From: Neobacillus cucumis
Lineage (GTDB): Bacteria > Bacillota > Bacilli > Bacillales_B > DSM-18226
NCBI RefSeq assembly: GCF_023715505.1
Contig: NZ_JAMBOH010000016.1
Span: forward strand, 1-64,000
Direction of reading: 5' to 3'
DNA length: 64,000 nt
Part shown: positions 16,376-26,757 of the stretch, in pieces
Layout of the letters: every line of letters begins with the position of its first letter
How positions within the stretch are numbered: the first letter of the stretch is position 1
Made by a program: the position numbers and the translations under genes
Notes under the pieces: model-generated
Seen by the model: only the letters and a program-made list of their open reading frames with translations
The model's database searches: none
Told to the model about the DNA's origin: nothing

Positions 16376-17641
16376 TTATTTTTGGGACTTTGGAAAGGTG
16401 ATATCAATTTTTGTTCCTTGACCAAGGGCGCTTTGAACTTTTGTCTTACCATGATGTTTTTCAATAATCCATTTTGCAATCGATAAACCCAGCCCTGTTC
16501 CTTCCACTTCAGTCCGTGCCTTATCGCTTTGGTAAAAACGGTCAAAAATCTTTGGAATGTCCTCTTCAGGAATTCCAATCCCCGTATCGTTTACTTTTAG
16601 GAAGATAGAGGAATGACTTTGGGTGCATGAAAGCGAGATTTCCCCACCTTCTTTTGTATACTTTATGGCGTTGTCTAGTAATATAACAATCAATTGATGG
16701 ATTCTTTCTTTATCTGCAAAAAATGTAACTGGCTCTACCGCCTCTAATTTGAGCGTTTTCTTTTGGTACAACGCAATATCTTCATACTGCTGAATAATTT
16801 CTGATAAAAGCTCATCTAATTGAAAAGTGGACTTTTTCATTTCAATTTGATCGGAATCAGATCTTGCCAAAGTCAGTAAGTTAGTTACTAGTTTGGAGAG
16901 CCGCCTTGATTCCTTTGAAATGGTCGAGATATCTAATATTTTTTCCTGAATGGTCGCGGATGGGGATCGGAATAGGATATCCGTTTTAGCCTGAATGACT
17001 GCTAATGGCGTTCTCAATTCATGTGATGCATCGGAAACAAACTCTTGCTGCTTTTGCCAAGATTTTTTAATTGGTACCAAAGCTCTGCCAGCTAAGAAAT
17101 AACCAGAAACGACTGCACAAATGATTCCCACACCGCAGCCAATTAACATGATTAATAGAAGTCTGTTTAGTAAATCTTTTTCAGAATCCACATTTCGAAT
17201 CACCTGGACTGTAATTTTCCCTATTTGCGGCAGTTCAGTCTTGAAAGCAATATATCGAAACGTGAAGTTCTCTACTGCAACATCCTCCAGGGTGCCATAT
17301 TTTTTTGGACGGATTAATTTTGCATTATCCTGAAATAATGCTGCGCCCCGATCTTGCTCTATCAATAGCTGACCCTTTTCATCCCATATCAACGTGATAA
17401 TCCGCGGGTCTCTTCGCATGAATTTTGGTTCAGCTTCACTCCTATCGAGATTGTTTGCTTGCTTATTATCCGGCCCATCTGGCTGCTGAAAATGATTGAC
17501 AGATTCCATTAATGATTGGTTAACATCCTGATATAATTTATTATCTGTATAAAAATAAATAATGCAGCCTAGTATACTAATTAAAACAATAAAAACAATC
17601 GAAATGATTAAAGTAAGTCGAATATGTGTTTGACGAAACAT
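16376..17641 (-). CDS. two-component sensor histidine kinase
   Basis: A 421-residue membrane kinase. Helix 1 (about 10-31) and helix 2 (about 160-184) flank a 125-residue extracytoplasmic sensor. The HisKA box SDASHELRTPLAV carries the phospho-accepting H207. The ATPase domain shows the N box (LLDNAIKYT), G1 (VNDTGIGIPEED) and G2 (GTGLGLSIAKWI). It follows its response regulator with a 9-bp gap. The signal is unknown; proximity to a MacB-like exporter suggests envelope or antimicrobial stress. Confidence 0.9.
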   Translation of the reverse strand: MFRQTHIRLTLIISIVFIVLISILGCIIYFYTDNKLYQDVNQSLMESVNHFQQPDGPDNKQANNLDRSEAEPKFMRRDPRIITLIWDEKGQLLIEQDRGAALFQDNAKLIRPKKYGTLEDVAVENFTFRYIAFKTELPQIGKITVQVIRNVDSEKDLLNRLLLIMLIGCGVGIICAVVSGYFLAGRALVPIKKSWQKQQEFVSDASHELRTPLAVIQAKTDILFRSPSATIQEKILDISTISKESRRLSKLVTNLLTLARSDSDQIEMKKSTFQLDELLSEIIQQYEDIALYQKKTLKLEAVEPVTFFADKERIHQLIVILLDNAIKYTKEGGEISLSCTQSHSSIFLKVNDTGIGIPEEDIPKIFDRFYQSDKARTEVEGTGLGLSIAKWIIEKHHGKTKVQSALGQGTKIDITFPKSQK

Positions 17642-17650
17642 ACGCTGCCC

Positions 17651-18322
17651 CTATTCTTCATTCATCATATAGCCGACACCGCGAATGGTTTTAATATCAG
17701 CATGGTAGCCGAACGGCTCTAATTTCTTGCGGAGATGGTGCATGAACACCTCAACAATAGCAACGGTTGTATCAGAGTCAAATCCCCATACACGATCATA
17801 AATTTGTTCTTTTGTTAGGATTGCACCCTTATTTTGAATTAAATATTCCAACAACTCATATTGCTTAGCTGTTAGTTTAATCGTTTCTCCATCGACAAGG
17901 ATGTCGCGTTCCTTGCCTAATAATTCTATGCCGCGATATTTAATTGTTTGATCTGTCGTTAAGCTGCCGCTTCTTCTTAATAACGCTCTGATTCTCGCCT
18001 TTAATTCGGCAGCTTGAAACGGTTTAACTAAATAATCATCACCGCCAAAATCAAGTCCTTTGACGCGGTCTTCTAAAGAGTCTCTTGCTGTCAAAAATAA
18101 GACAGGAATTTTTAATCCTTCCTTCCGGATGGTCTGCAACACTTCAAAGCCATTGATTTCAGGTATCATGACATCCAATACAATTACATCATGGATGTTT
18201 TGCATCGCTAAAAATAAAGCATCCTCCCCATTTGCAGCTTGATCAACCACAAATTCATCGGATAAAAGTTGAACAATGGATTCTAATAAAGAAAGGTTAT
18301 CCTCTACCACCAATAAACGCAT
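17651..18322 (-). CDS. OmpR/PhoB-type response regulator
   Basis: A 223-residue DNA-binding regulator. The receiver domain (1-120) has the acidic pair VVEDN, phospho-acceptor D50 (VIVLDVMIPE) and the conserved lysine of YLVKPF. The C-terminal winged helix (about 130-220) ends in VRGVGYMMNEE, typical of OmpR-type proteins. Paired with the histidine kinase downstream. Likely targets are the adjacent exporter operon or the PepSY-like gene, which is inference from position. Confidence 0.92.
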   Translation of the reverse strand: MRLLVVEDNLSLLESIVQLLSDEFVVDQAANGEDALFLAMQNIHDVIVLDVMIPEINGFEVLQTIRKEGLKIPVLFLTARDSLEDRVKGLDFGGDDYLVKPFQAAELKARIRALLRRSGSLTTDQTIKYRGIELLGKERDILVDGETIKLTAKQYELLEYLIQNKGAILTKEQIYDRVWGFDSDTTVAIVEVFMHHLRKKLEPFGYHADIKTIRGVGYMMNEE

Positions 18323-18410
18323 TTCTATCTCTCCTTAAAATAAATAGAATTCTTTTCATTATATAGGAAACGAAGCGGACGCAACATAGCGTACCGCTTC
18401 ATTTACCCAA

Positions 18411-19577
18411 TTATTCATACCTTAATGCTTGAATTGGATTTAACTTAGAAGCTTTATTTGCTGGGAATACGCCAAATACCACTCCAACTACTAACGAGAA
18501 CAAGAATGAAAAAAGAATAACGTTTGACGAGAAGGAGACGCTTAAGCTAAATAGGGACGATACTAATTTTCCTATACCTAACCCAGAAATAATCCCTATT
18601 AAACCGCCGACACCACTCAATACAACCGCTTCAATTAAGAATTGGACAAGAACATCTCGCCTTTTGGCTCCGATCGCTTTACGTATACCAATTTCCTTTG
18701 TTCTTTCGGAAACAGATACAAGCATAATATTCATAATACCAATTCCGCCAACAAGTAAGGAGATACTTGCAATACCGCCTAGCATCAATGTCATAGTGTC
18801 CGTTACAGAGCTCATCGTGTCCATGACATCCTGTTGATTTGTGACACTATAAGAATCCGTTTGACCTGGGAAAAGGGAAGCCATTTTCGTTTCAACTAAA
18901 CTCATGACTACATCCATCTGGTCTTCGCTTTCTCCTTTTAAGTATACTGTGCTAATCGTAGTACTTCCAATTAAGCGCTGGCCCGTGCTAAGCGGGACTA
19001 TAATTGTATTGTCTCCACCTTGTCCCATTGAGCTTCCTTTTGAAACAAGTACACCGACAACTTTATATGAAGTTCCCTCAATTTGCAGGTATTGACCAAC
19101 AGGGTCTTCTGAACCAAAGAAAGTTGTAGCAGTAGATGAACCAATGACGGCAACCTTTTGCCTGTATTCAATATCCAGATCAGTGATAAATCGACCTGCA
19201 CTTACTTTAGTATCACGCACATCTGAATAGGCGGCATTCGTTCCTGTCAAGGTCACTTGAGAAGTTGTCCGGTCCTTTTTAACGTTTACTCGTCCAGTAA
19301 CAACCGGTGATACTTCTTTTACACCATCCACTTTACTAAGTTCATTAATTTTGTCATCTGTTAATGTCACATTTGTGTCAAATGTACTTACAGTTAATAA
19401 GTTAGTCCCTAATTGGTTGATTTGACTCGTCACATTTTTAGAAGAACCTTGGGCAATGGAAACCAAGACAATGACGGAAGAAACCCCAATGATCATACCC
19501 AGCATGGTTAGAATTGATCTCAGTTTATTTCCCTTTATACTTTTGAGAGCCATTTTAATGGATTGCAAGATGCCCAA
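18411..19577 (-). CDS. MacB/YknZ-type ABC transporter permease
   Basis: A 388-residue permease. I start at TTG 19577 because GGAGGTG lies 6 bases upstream and the protein then aligns with family N-termini ([18 protein letters not shown]). It has one N-terminal helix, a large extracytoplasmic MacB periplasmic-core domain (about 45-235), and three C-terminal helices with the conserved [20 protein letters not shown]. It overlaps the ATPase gene by 23 bases. With the adaptor and ATPase it forms a tripartite-style exporter related to B. subtilis YknXYZ. Confidence 0.9.
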   Translation of the reverse strand: MGILQSIKMALKSIKGNKLRSILTMLGMIIGVSSVIVLVSIAQGSSKNVTSQINQLGTNLLTVSTFDTNVTLTDDKINELSKVDGVKEVSPVVTGRVNVKKDRTTSQVTLTGTNAAYSDVRDTKVSAGRFITDLDIEYRQKVAVIGSSTATTFFGSEDPVGQYLQIEGTSYKVVGVLVSKGSSMGQGGDNTIIVPLSTGQRLIGSTTISTVYLKGESEDQMDVVMSLVETKMASLFPGQTDSYSVTNQQDVMDTMSSVTDTMTLMLGGIASISLLVGGIGIMNIMLVSVSERTKEIGIRKAIGAKRRDVLVQFLIEAVVLSGVGGLIGIISGLGIGKLVSSLFSLSVSFSSNVILFSFLFSLVVGVVFGVFPANKASKLNPIQALRYE

Positions 19578-20265
19578 TGAGTTCACCTCCATTTTCCAGT
19601 AATTGTCCATCCTGGATGCTGACCATTCGTTTTGCCTGTTTGGCAATGTTTAGGTCATGGGTAATTAGGATAATCGTATGGCCCAATTCATTTAATTGTT
19701 TTATAATCTGCATGATTTCCTTACTCGTTTTACTGTCGAGGGCACCAGTTGGTTCATCAGCTAGGAGAATTGCCGGATTTCCTGCAAGTGCTCTGGCTAT
19801 AGCAACCCTCTGCTGCTGTCCGCCAGACAGTTGTGTTGGCAAATGACCTGCCCTATCTCTTAATCCGACTTTATCTAATGCTTCGATTGACCTCTCCCTT
19901 CGTTCCTTCGTGTTTACCCCTGCATATAATAACGGTAGCTCCACATTTTCAATTGCCGTTAGTTTGGTTAACAGGTTAAAGTTTTGGAAAATAAAGCCGA
20001 TTTTTTGATTCCTGATCGTCGCTAACTCATTATCATCCATTTTAAAAATATCCTTCCCATCAAAAAGATATTTTCCGGTCTGTGGCTTGTCGAGACATCC
20101 AATCATGTTCATTAACGTTGATTTACCTGAACCTGATGGGCCAATAATCGCTAGAAATTCTCCTTTTTGAATCTCAATTGAAACATCATTTAATGCATGG
20201 ACGATTTCGCCGCCCAGCCTATATGCTTTCTTTAGGTTACTAATTTGCATGATCGGTTTTGCCAT
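19555..20265 (-). CDS. MacB/LolD-type ABC transporter ATPase (YknY-like)
   Basis: A 236-residue ATPase with Walker [10 protein letters not shown], signature [15 protein letters not shown] and Walker [13 protein letters not shown], the last being characteristic of the MacB/LolD/YknY group. It powers the permease downstream. ATG overlaps the stop of the adaptor gene by one base (TAATG), so translation is coupled. Confidence 0.92.
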   Translation of the reverse strand: MAKPIMQISNLKKAYRLGGEIVHALNDVSIEIQKGEFLAIIGPSGSGKSTLMNMIGCLDKPQTGKYLFDGKDIFKMDDNELATIRNQKIGFIFQNFNLLTKLTAIENVELPLLYAGVNTKERRERSIEALDKVGLRDRAGHLPTQLSGGQQQRVAIARALAGNPAILLADEPTGALDSKTSKEIMQIIKQLNELGHTIILITHDLNIAKQAKRMVSIQDGQLLENGGELIGHLAIH

Positions 20266-21215
20266 TACTGTCCACTCCTTCCGGTACCAGTGCCACGATA
20301 CATGGATTTCATCGAGCCCGTTCCCCCCATGCCGCTTAGACTGCTTTGCAGCGTATTGGTTTGTGTTGTAGAGGTCGTAGAGATTGCTTTAGCTAATTTT
20401 GGCAGCAGTACTGTCTCTCCCTCCGAGATTCCTTCCGTGATTTCTACATAATCTTCATTTGCTATGCCCGTTGATACTGTTTTCTTTATACTGCTGGAAG
20501 GATCATCTGATGAAACAACATTGACATATTTTTTACCTTTTGACGTATGGACGGCATCTAGTGGAACATAAATGGCATTTTGTTTACTTTCCGTTAAGAT
20601 ACTAGCCTCTACACTCATCCCCACTTTAAGGTTAGCAATTTTATCAATGGTAATTGTAACGGTAAAAGTAGAAATACCATTAGAAGAAGTACCTTCTTTG
20701 GATATATCGGTTACTTTTCCTGTATACTTCTCATCGGGGAATGCAGTTACCTTCAAGTTGACCGATTGCCCTTTTTGGATATGAGAAATATCTAGTTCAT
20801 CAATTTGAACAGCTGTTTGCAATCCACTATAGTCGGTTACATGGGCGAGAACTTGTCCGGAAGTAACACTATCCCCTGCAGAAACTGATACCGTCGTTAT
20901 TTTCCCAGCAGCCGAAGCCGTAATCGGATCACTGCCGTCCGAAAATGTAATCAGTTCATCGCCTTCATTTACCTTCTCACCGCTAGCAACCAGTACCTCA
21001 TCAATTTCATCATTATTAAATGTGGACATGATATCTTGACTGGTCACTGCCTGAACAGATCCAGATCCACTGATGTTTACATCCAATGTGCCTTTTTTAG
21101 CAACTGCAGTCCGCACCTCTGATGTTGTCTCGGCACTGGTTTTTGCTGCGTACCATTGATAACCGGCAATACTAATGACTACTACAGCCACTGCTATCAT
21201 AATCCATTTTTTCAT
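20265..21215 (-). CDS. HlyD/YknX-type exporter adaptor protein
   Basis: A 316-residue membrane-anchored adaptor. An N-terminal helix (about 4-20) precedes a barrel-sandwich (lipoyl-like) domain containing GSGSVQAV, then a beta-barrel domain. There is only a short hairpin, as usual in Gram-positive members. The Gly/Ser/Met-rich C-terminus is low complexity. It is the first gene of the exporter operon; the divergent TerD-like gene lies 257 bases away. Cargo unknown; YknWXYZ protects B. subtilis from the SdpC toxin, but equivalence here is not shown. Confidence 0.88.
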   Translation of the reverse strand: MKKWIMIAVAVVVISIAGYQWYAAKTSAETTSEVRTAVAKKGTLDVNISGSGSVQAVTSQDIMSTFNNDEIDEVLVASGEKVNEGDELITFSDGSDPITASAAGKITTVSVSAGDSVTSGQVLAHVTDYSGLQTAVQIDELDISHIQKGQSVNLKVTAFPDEKYTGKVTDISKEGTSSNGISTFTVTITIDKIANLKVGMSVEASILTESKQNAIYVPLDAVHTSKGKKYVNVVSSDDPSSSIKKTVSTGIANEDYVEITEGISEGETVLLPKLAKAISTTSTTQTNTLQSSLSGMGGTGSMKSMYRGTGTGRSGQ

Positions 21216-21432
21216 TTATGCTGGCTCCTTTTCTTATTCGTTTCATTTGAATAAGCCTATTATTATCTTTGTTTCTTAACTTTTCCTTAAAGGAAATAAT
21301 GTAAGGAGAATTTCAGGACTGTGTGCTTTTTTCTTATACCTGCTTGAAACTTTTCCTTTCTTGATTCGTATTTACTAAAGCAGCTTTCTCACAAAGCTAA
21401 ACTTGAAATTTTTCCCTTTTTAGAATTACAGG

Positions 21433-21438
21433 TATAAT
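21433..21438 (+). promoter_or_regulatory. -10 element upstream of the TerD-like gene
   Basis: TATAAT 34 bases before the GTG start; no convincing -35 at standard spacing. Confidence 0.35.
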
Positions 21439-21472
21439 GTACATAGGAATAAACGGACAAGGAGTGAAAATA

Positions 21473-22927
21473 GTGGGTGTAACACTTAGCAAAGGGCAAA
21501 AAGTAGATTTAACGAAATCACACCCTGGTCTGCAAAATGTGGTTGTCGGACTAGGCTGGAATATTAGCCAGCTTGGTACTAATTTTGACTTGGATGCCTC
21601 AGCCTTTTTATTAGGACCATCAGGGAAAGTAAACAGCGATCAAGATTTTGTTTTTTACAATAACCCTTCCGGGGGTAATGGTTCCATTATTTACAGCGGC
21701 GATAACCGGAGTGGTTCAGGTGTACGTGATGATGAACAAATTAGAATAGATTTAAAGAAAGTTCCTGACCACATTCACAGAATTGCTTTTACGATCACGA
21801 TCCATGACGCACAAGTAAAACGGCAAAATTTTGGCCAAATCTCAGATTCTTATGTTCGTATTTTTAATGAACTGAATAATGAAGAATTATTGCGGTTTAA
21901 CCTTGGCAGGGACTTTACCATTGAAACAGCCATTGTTGCGGCAGAACTATACCGTCATAACGCGGAATGGAAATTTAATGCGATTGCCAGCGGTTTTCAA
22001 GGGGGTCTAGGAGCATTATGCCAGAACTTCGGTGTAACAGTTGATGACCCTCCGCAAAATACACAGGTTCAGCCGCCAAATTACCAGCAGGCTTTTAGAA
22101 ATCAAGCCAATCACACGAGTCAAAATAGTCCATATCAAACAAACTATGATCCATACCAGCAGAGCCAGGTAAACCAAAATGGGAATCAACAGCGTGTTCA
22201 TCTCCAACCCGAATCGACACACCGTCAGCCTGCCTACGGGTATCCGCAAGCGACACAGTCTGCTTCCCCTATTTCCAGCCATTCTTCTTATGTTGGAGAT
22301 GAGATTATGTGTCCTCGCTGCCATTCAGCCAATGTGCGAACAGGAAAAAAAGGATTCGGTCTAGGCAAAGCCGCAATCGGCGGGTTAATCCTTGGACCTG
22401 TTGGGTTACTAGGCGGTTTTATTGGAAAAAACCAATTAAAGTTCACTTGTAATCATTGCGGCAATGCATGGTCTCCATCACAAACAGATTATGTAGAATG
22501 GGCTAATAATCAAAAAAGAAGGGCTCAAGAATTGTTCAATCGCTATAAAAGTCAAGACCTTCTTGACGCAGTGACAGCCGCTTGTGCTTTAGTGGCCATG
22601 GCTGATGGTTCTTTAGATCCAGCAGAGCGGCAAAAAATGATTGAATTTGTTCATCAAAGTGAGGAATTACGCGTTTTTGATACCAATAAAGTCATTCAAA
22701 AATTCAATCTCTTTGTATCTAGGATGGAAAATGACCGAATGATGGGCCGGGCAGAAGCTTTTCGTGCGCTCGGAAAAATTAGGACAAAACCTGAAATAGC
22801 TCGATTAGTGGCCCGATACTGTATCGCCATCGGTTATGCTGATGGAAACTTTGATCAAAATGAACAGCAAATGGTTACTGACATTTGCCGAGAGCTTGGC
22901 CTAAATCCAGCTGAGTTTCTTTCGTAG
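21473..22927 (+). CDS. TerD-zinc ribbon-TerB domain protein
   Basis: A 484-residue cytosolic protein. Start at GTG 21473 is chosen because AAGGAGTG precedes it and TerD proteins begin GVTLSKGQ; the ATG at 21437 has no ribosome binding site. Residues 1-190 are a TerD domain with the calcium-site DLDASAFLL and SGDNRSGSG segments. About 195-285 is a Q/N/P-rich linker. About 285-345 holds a zinc ribbon (CPRCHS and CNHCGN) around a glycine-rich hydrophobic stretch. The C-terminus (about 360-484) is a TerB-like helical domain (MADGSLDPAERQ, ADGNFDQNEQQ). Related to tellurite/stress-response modules; function unproven. Confidence 0.85.
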   Translation: MGVTLSKGQKVDLTKSHPGLQNVVVGLGWNISQLGTNFDLDASAFLLGPSGKVNSDQDFVFYNNPSGGNGSIIYSGDNRSGSGVRDDEQIRIDLKKVPDHIHRIAFTITIHDAQVKRQNFGQISDSYVRIFNELNNEELLRFNLGRDFTIETAIVAAELYRHNAEWKFNAIASGFQGGLGALCQNFGVTVDDPPQNTQVQPPNYQQAFRNQANHTSQNSPYQTNYDPYQQSQVNQNGNQQRVHLQPESTHRQPAYGYPQATQSASPISSHSSYVGDEIMCPRCHSANVRTGKKGFGLGKAAIGGLILGPVGLLGGFIGKNQLKFTCNHCGNAWSPSQTDYVEWANNQKRRAQELFNRYKSQDLLDAVTAACALVAMADGSLDPAERQKMIEFVHQSEELRVFDTNKVIQKFNLFVSRMENDRMMGRAEAFRALGKIRTKPEIARLVARYCIAIGYADGNFDQNEQQMVTDICRELGLNPAEFLS

Positions 22928-22933
22928 ACAATA

Positions 22934-23179
22934 AGAAAAGCGTAAGCGCCTTGGTCAGCCCCGACAAGCACAAGACGAGCCGGCCGAAAGGTTGCTCTTT
23001 AACCTTTTGGACGGATTGACCTAAATGTGGAGGCGACTGCCCTGGGACGATGGCATAAGACGGCCCCTGTAAGAAGGCGATTTTTGCCTTCTTCAGGGGA
23101 TGGCTTATGACTCGAGTCCCAAGGAGCCGAAACTGGATAAGCTAGTGACCTCGAGGGGCTAGGCGCTGGAGCTGGACAA
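22934..23179. repeat. interspersed Bacillaceae-type repeat with a long hairpin
   Basis: Begins AGAAAAGCGTAAGCGCC and ends GGCGCTGGAGCTGGACAA, end sequences I associate with a common Bacillaceae intergenic repeat. The ends pair (GCGCC..AGCCCC with GGGGCT..GGCGC). The interior forms a long stem at about 23040-23143 made of successive arms GGGAC/GTCCC, CATAAG/CTTATG, CCCCTG/CAGGGG and AGAAGGC/GCCTTCT. No open frame. It sits between convergent genes. Confidence 0.8.
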
Positions 23180-23221
23180 TCCTCTAGGTATAATCTTTTA
23201 TACTTTCTTACCTATTAAAGA

Positions 23222-23257
23222 AAGGCCTCCAATCCTAATGTGAATGGAGGCTTTTCT
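23222..23257 (-). terminator. terminator after selB
   Basis: Stem GCCTCCA / TGGAGGC with flanking A and T runs; may act in both directions. Confidence 0.75.
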
Positions 23258-23260
23258 AGA

Positions 23261-25144
23261 TTATTTTTTCCACACCCGTTTATTTTCGACACGCTTGGTA
23301 AGACCTTTTGCGTCCAATCTTTCTAAAAATGGGATCATATATTTTCTCGATAGGTCGAGAACATCCTTTGCCGCTCCGACATCGAATTCTGCTCCCGTTC
23401 CGCTTTGAAGCTTTTCAATTGCTTCCATAAATACTTCCCCATGATAAGCAAATTGATCGTCAAGTTGCACGAGTGAATTTTGATCTTCAAGAAATTTTCT
23501 TAAATCATATTCGATTGAATCAGGTATACCTGCTGCAGAAAAATATTCTTTTAGATAGCGTACCTTCAGTCCATCCTTCTTCAAATCATGAAGAAGATTT
23601 TCTGTCCGCTTCGCCCAACTTTTCGGCACATATGGGACAAATGTTGCGAGGGATACAAATTGTTCTTTTCTCTTAAACACCCCATTGCTTATTCCATTTT
23701 CTACAACAAAATCAAGCAATGATTTAGGGAACCTTTTTTGCAGGGACTGTATGAGTTCCGCTTTATTGATCCCGGCCTTCATCGAATGGGTTTGATGGAA
23801 TTCTTGGAGTTGGTCAAAAATATCTTCTTCAATGGAATCAATTAACAGTGTAAGTGTATATTCTTTGCCATTATATAAAACAAATTCCTGATCAGCTAAA
23901 TGGTCTATTAAGGTCGTTTCATCCAGCGCCGTCCGCTTTATTAATTCTGTTAGGGTGAGGCTTTTTGCTTCCATAAGTGCAGCCATAATTCGTTCCCTTG
24001 GTGTTCCTGCTTTCTTCTTTTCAAGTTCTTCAATCGTCTCATTACCAAAGCGATATTTATTAGCTCTTGGGTCTATCACCCAGCCTCCGCCAATTGTTTC
24101 TTGCGGACTTGGGCGGCGCAGTATAAAACGGTCACCCCGCTTTGTCAGAATCTCCTCTTCAAGCCGAAGCTGACAAAGAATTTCCCCATTTTCTTCTTTA
24201 ATCTCATTACGATCAAAGAAAACAATCCGGCCCATTACCTCAGCTGTTCCTATATGAAGCTTAATAGGCATCCGCTGCTTAACAATATGTTCAAGATCCT
24301 CGACTACACGAATAGCGACGTCTACTGTTTTGGTCACAATAAAATGCTCGGAGGAAACTAAAACAGCACCTCGTTCGAGCTCTTCCTTCGATACACTTGA
24401 TAGGTTAATTGCTGCCCTTTGCCCAGCGTAGGCTTTATGTGCCGAATGGTGATGGACCTGAATTTGCCTTGCCCTCACTTCAAGGCCTTTTGGCATAATT
24501 TTTAATACTTGTCCCTCTTCCACCGTTCCTTCATAAACAGTCCCGCGTACAACGGTCCCTTGCCCTTTTACAGTAAACACCTGATCAATCGGCAGACGAA
24601 AGGCCCCTTTCGCATCTCGCATCTCTTGATCCTTTAAGGTTTTTATGATTAATTCTTTTATTTCATGAATGCCTTTTTTGGATAAACTATCAACTAGAAC
24701 AAAGGGGGCGTCCTCAAAAACCGTCCCAGTAAGTTCTCCTAAAATGTCATCTTTCACCAATTCAATAAACTCTTCGTCTACCCGGTCTATTTTTGAAATG
24801 GCGATTATACCATTTTTTACCCCTAAAAATTTTAAAATGTCGAGATGCTCCTTTGTTTGCGGCATAACCCCTTCATCGGCTGCTACCACAAGAACAACTA
24901 AATCAATCCCGGCTACCCCGGCAATCATTTGACGGATAAAGCGTTCATGACCTGGAACATCAATAACAGATATTTGAATTTCTTCGTCCTCATAAAGGGG
25001 CGCAAAGCCCAGCTCAATGGAAATTTGCCGTTCCTTCTCTTCCTTTAAACGGTCCGTATCAACATTGGTTAATGCTTTAGTTAATGAAGTTTTCCCGTGG
25101 TCAATATGGCCGGCCATCCCAATCGTAAAATAACGTTTTTCCAA
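23261..25144 (-). CDS. selB: selenocysteine-specific elongation factor SelB
   Basis: A 627-residue translational GTPase that brings Sec-tRNA to UGA codons marked by a SECIS. The EF-Tu-like half shows G1 GHIDHGKT (near 12-19), G3 DVPGHE and G4 SKID; barrels follow to about 370. The C-terminal half has the winged-helix repeats, ending in [20 protein letters not shown], a SelB hallmark. I start at TTG 25144, 6 bases after AAGGTG; a GTG at 25153 overlaps that site. No selA, selD, tRNA-Sec or selenoprotein gene lies in this window, and the gene stands alone. Confidence 0.92.
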   Translation of the reverse strand: MEKRYFTIGMAGHIDHGKTSLTKALTNVDTDRLKEEKERQISIELGFAPLYEDEEIQISVIDVPGHERFIRQMIAGVAGIDLVVLVVAADEGVMPQTKEHLDILKFLGVKNGIIAISKIDRVDEEFIELVKDDILGELTGTVFEDAPFVLVDSLSKKGIHEIKELIIKTLKDQEMRDAKGAFRLPIDQVFTVKGQGTVVRGTVYEGTVEEGQVLKIMPKGLEVRARQIQVHHHSAHKAYAGQRAAINLSSVSKEELERGAVLVSSEHFIVTKTVDVAIRVVEDLEHIVKQRMPIKLHIGTAEVMGRIVFFDRNEIKEENGEILCQLRLEEEILTKRGDRFILRRPSPQETIGGGWVIDPRANKYRFGNETIEELEKKKAGTPRERIMAALMEAKSLTLTELIKRTALDETTLIDHLADQEFVLYNGKEYTLTLLIDSIEEDIFDQLQEFHQTHSMKAGINKAELIQSLQKRFPKSLLDFVVENGISNGVFKRKEQFVSLATFVPYVPKSWAKRTENLLHDLKKDGLKVRYLKEYFSAAGIPDSIEYDLRKFLEDQNSLVQLDDQFAYHGEVFMEAIEKLQSGTGAEFDVGAAKDVLDLSRKYMIPFLERLDAKGLTKRVENKRVWKK

Positions 25145-25282
25145 GATAAGCACCTTCTTAATCGTTCTACCATTCTACTGTAGCCTTAAAACCATATTTG
25201 TTCAAGCGAACTTTTTTAGACAGATGAATGGGCGCTTTTAGTATTTCTTTTTAAAAAAATTTCATCTAATTAGACAAAAGTG

Positions 25283-25311
25283 TACACAATTTTTATAAAA
25301 TTTATTATAAT
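25283..25311 (+). promoter_or_regulatory. putative mntH promoter
   Basis: TACACA (4 of 6) at 25283-25288, 17-bp spacer, perfect TATAAT at 25306-25311. Predicted start near 25318. Confidence 0.5.
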
Positions 25312-25321
25312 AAATATAAAG

Positions 25322-25344
25322 ATTTTGCACGAGCGCAACTTTTG
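25322..25344. promoter_or_regulatory. MntR-like operator downstream of the mntH start site
   Basis: ATTTTGCACGAGCGCAACT closely resembles the MntR box known at Bacillus mntA (TTTTGCATGAGGGAAAC type). It lies just after the predicted transcription start, where repressor binding with Mn(II) would block mntH. Confidence 0.55.
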
Positions 25345-25401
25345 TTGATTAGCGAACAAACCTTGCACCTACGAAAAACAAATCAGAAAGGATGGTGTCT
25401 T

Positions 25402-26706
25402 ATGAGTCAGACAAATTCACTTGCAGTTGATAAGGCTCGAGCCGCAGAACTTAAGACGGTTTCTGCTGCAAGAGATGCCATAAATGGAAAAGTAAAAGGG
25501 ATCCGGGCATTAATACCATTCCTTGGTCCAGCCTTTATTGCATCAATTGCTTATGTTGATCCGGGAAACTTTGCAACCAATATACAAAGTGGTGCCCGTT
25601 TTGGTTATAAAATGCTTTGGGTCATTGTTTTAGCGAACCTGATGGCGATGCTTCTGCAAAACATGTCAGGTAAATTGGGGATCGCTACTGGAAGAAGTTT
25701 ACCAGAAATATGTCGTGATCGGATGCCAAAATGGTTGACGATAATTATGTGGGTTGTTTCGGAGCTTGCTGCGATGGCGACCGATCTGGCTGAATTTTTA
25801 GGTGCAACTCTTGCTTTAAATTTACTTGCAGGGATTCCGATGTTATATGCTACTATTATTACTGGTATTGTCACCTATCTAATTTTAATGTTAGAAAGAT
25901 TTGGCTTCCGGCCGTTAGAAAAGTTTATAGCGGCTTTCGCGATGTTAATTGGCTTATGTTACTTAGTGGAAACGATATTATCACAGCCCGATTTTTCACA
26001 AATCGCTTATCATAGTGTCGTTCCATGGCTCGGAAATAATGAAAGTATCATGCTTGCGGTCGGTGTAATTGGAGCTACGGTTATGCCTCATGCGATTTAT
26101 TTACACTCAAGTTTAACCCAGAATCGAATTGTGCCAAGAAATGATAGTGAAAAGATTAAAATACAAAAGTTTAGTACGAAAGAGATTATTATCGCAATGA
26201 CACTTGCAGGCTTCGTTAACCTTGCAATGATGTATATGGCTGCATCCGTGTTTCATACAACTGGGCAAAGTCATATTGCCGATTTAACTACAGCCTACCA
26301 TACGCTTACACCTCTTTTAGGTTCGGCAGCTGCTAGTGTTTTCTTAATTTCCTTGCTAGCCTCCGGTATATCAAGCTCAGTGGTCGGAACGATGGCCGGT
26401 CAAGTGATCATGCAGGGGTTCGTCGGCTTTAGCATTCCGTTATGGATTCGGCGGTTAGTAACCATGCTACCAACTGTTATTATTGTTGCGCTTGGCGTCG
26501 ATCCAACCCAAACACTTATTATTAGCCAGATAATCCTAAGCATTGTCCTGCCATTTCCTATCATTGCACTGATTTACTTTACTCAGAAGAAGGAATTGAT
26601 GGGCGTGCTAACGAATAAAAGGATTACCACTGTACTATCTTCCCTATTTGCCTTAATCATTCTTGGCTTAAACATTTGGATGGTTGTGCAAGTTTTGATG
26701 GGTTAA
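25402..26706 (+). CDS. mntH: Nramp-family manganese transporter
   Basis: A 434-residue proton-coupled divalent metal importer of the cytoplasmic membrane. The start at 25402 has AAAGGATGGTG upstream; the earlier in-frame ATG at 25342 overlaps the operator. Nramp signatures are present: AYVDPGNFATNI in helix 1 (metal-binding Asp/Asn) and VMPHAIYLHSSL in helix 6 (metal-binding Met). Eleven helices are expected. An MntR-like box supports manganese repression. It is monocistronic, with a strong bidirectional terminator. Confidence 0.94.
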   Translation: MSQTNSLAVDKARAAELKTVSAARDAINGKVKGIRALIPFLGPAFIASIAYVDPGNFATNIQSGARFGYKMLWVIVLANLMAMLLQNMSGKLGIATGRSLPEICRDRMPKWLTIIMWVVSELAAMATDLAEFLGATLALNLLAGIPMLYATIITGIVTYLILMLERFGFRPLEKFIAAFAMLIGLCYLVETILSQPDFSQIAYHSVVPWLGNNESIMLAVGVIGATVMPHAIYLHSSLTQNRIVPRNDSEKIKIQKFSTKEIIIAMTLAGFVNLAMMYMAASVFHTTGQSHIADLTTAYHTLTPLLGSAAASVFLISLLASGISSSVVGTMAGQVIMQGFVGFSIPLWIRRLVTMLPTVIIVALGVDPTQTLIISQIILSIVLPFPIIALIYFTQKKELMGVLTNKRITTVLSSLFALIILGLNIWMVVQVLMG

Positions 26707-26714
26707 TCAGAAGA

Positions 26715-26757
26715 AAAAGGAAAAACACCATTTCACACATGGTGTTTTTCCTTTTTA
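26715..26757. terminator. bidirectional terminator shared by mntH and a GNAT gene
   Basis: Perfect 14-bp stem AAGGAAAAACACCA / TGGTGTTTTTCCTT, with T-runs in both directions. It overlaps the last codons of the convergent GNAT gene. Confidence 0.88.

Noticed and set aside
18372..18400. Terminator after the MacB-type permease gene
   Set aside because: A GAAGCGG/CCGCTTC dyad exists, but the loop is 15 nt and no T-run follows; left unannotated.
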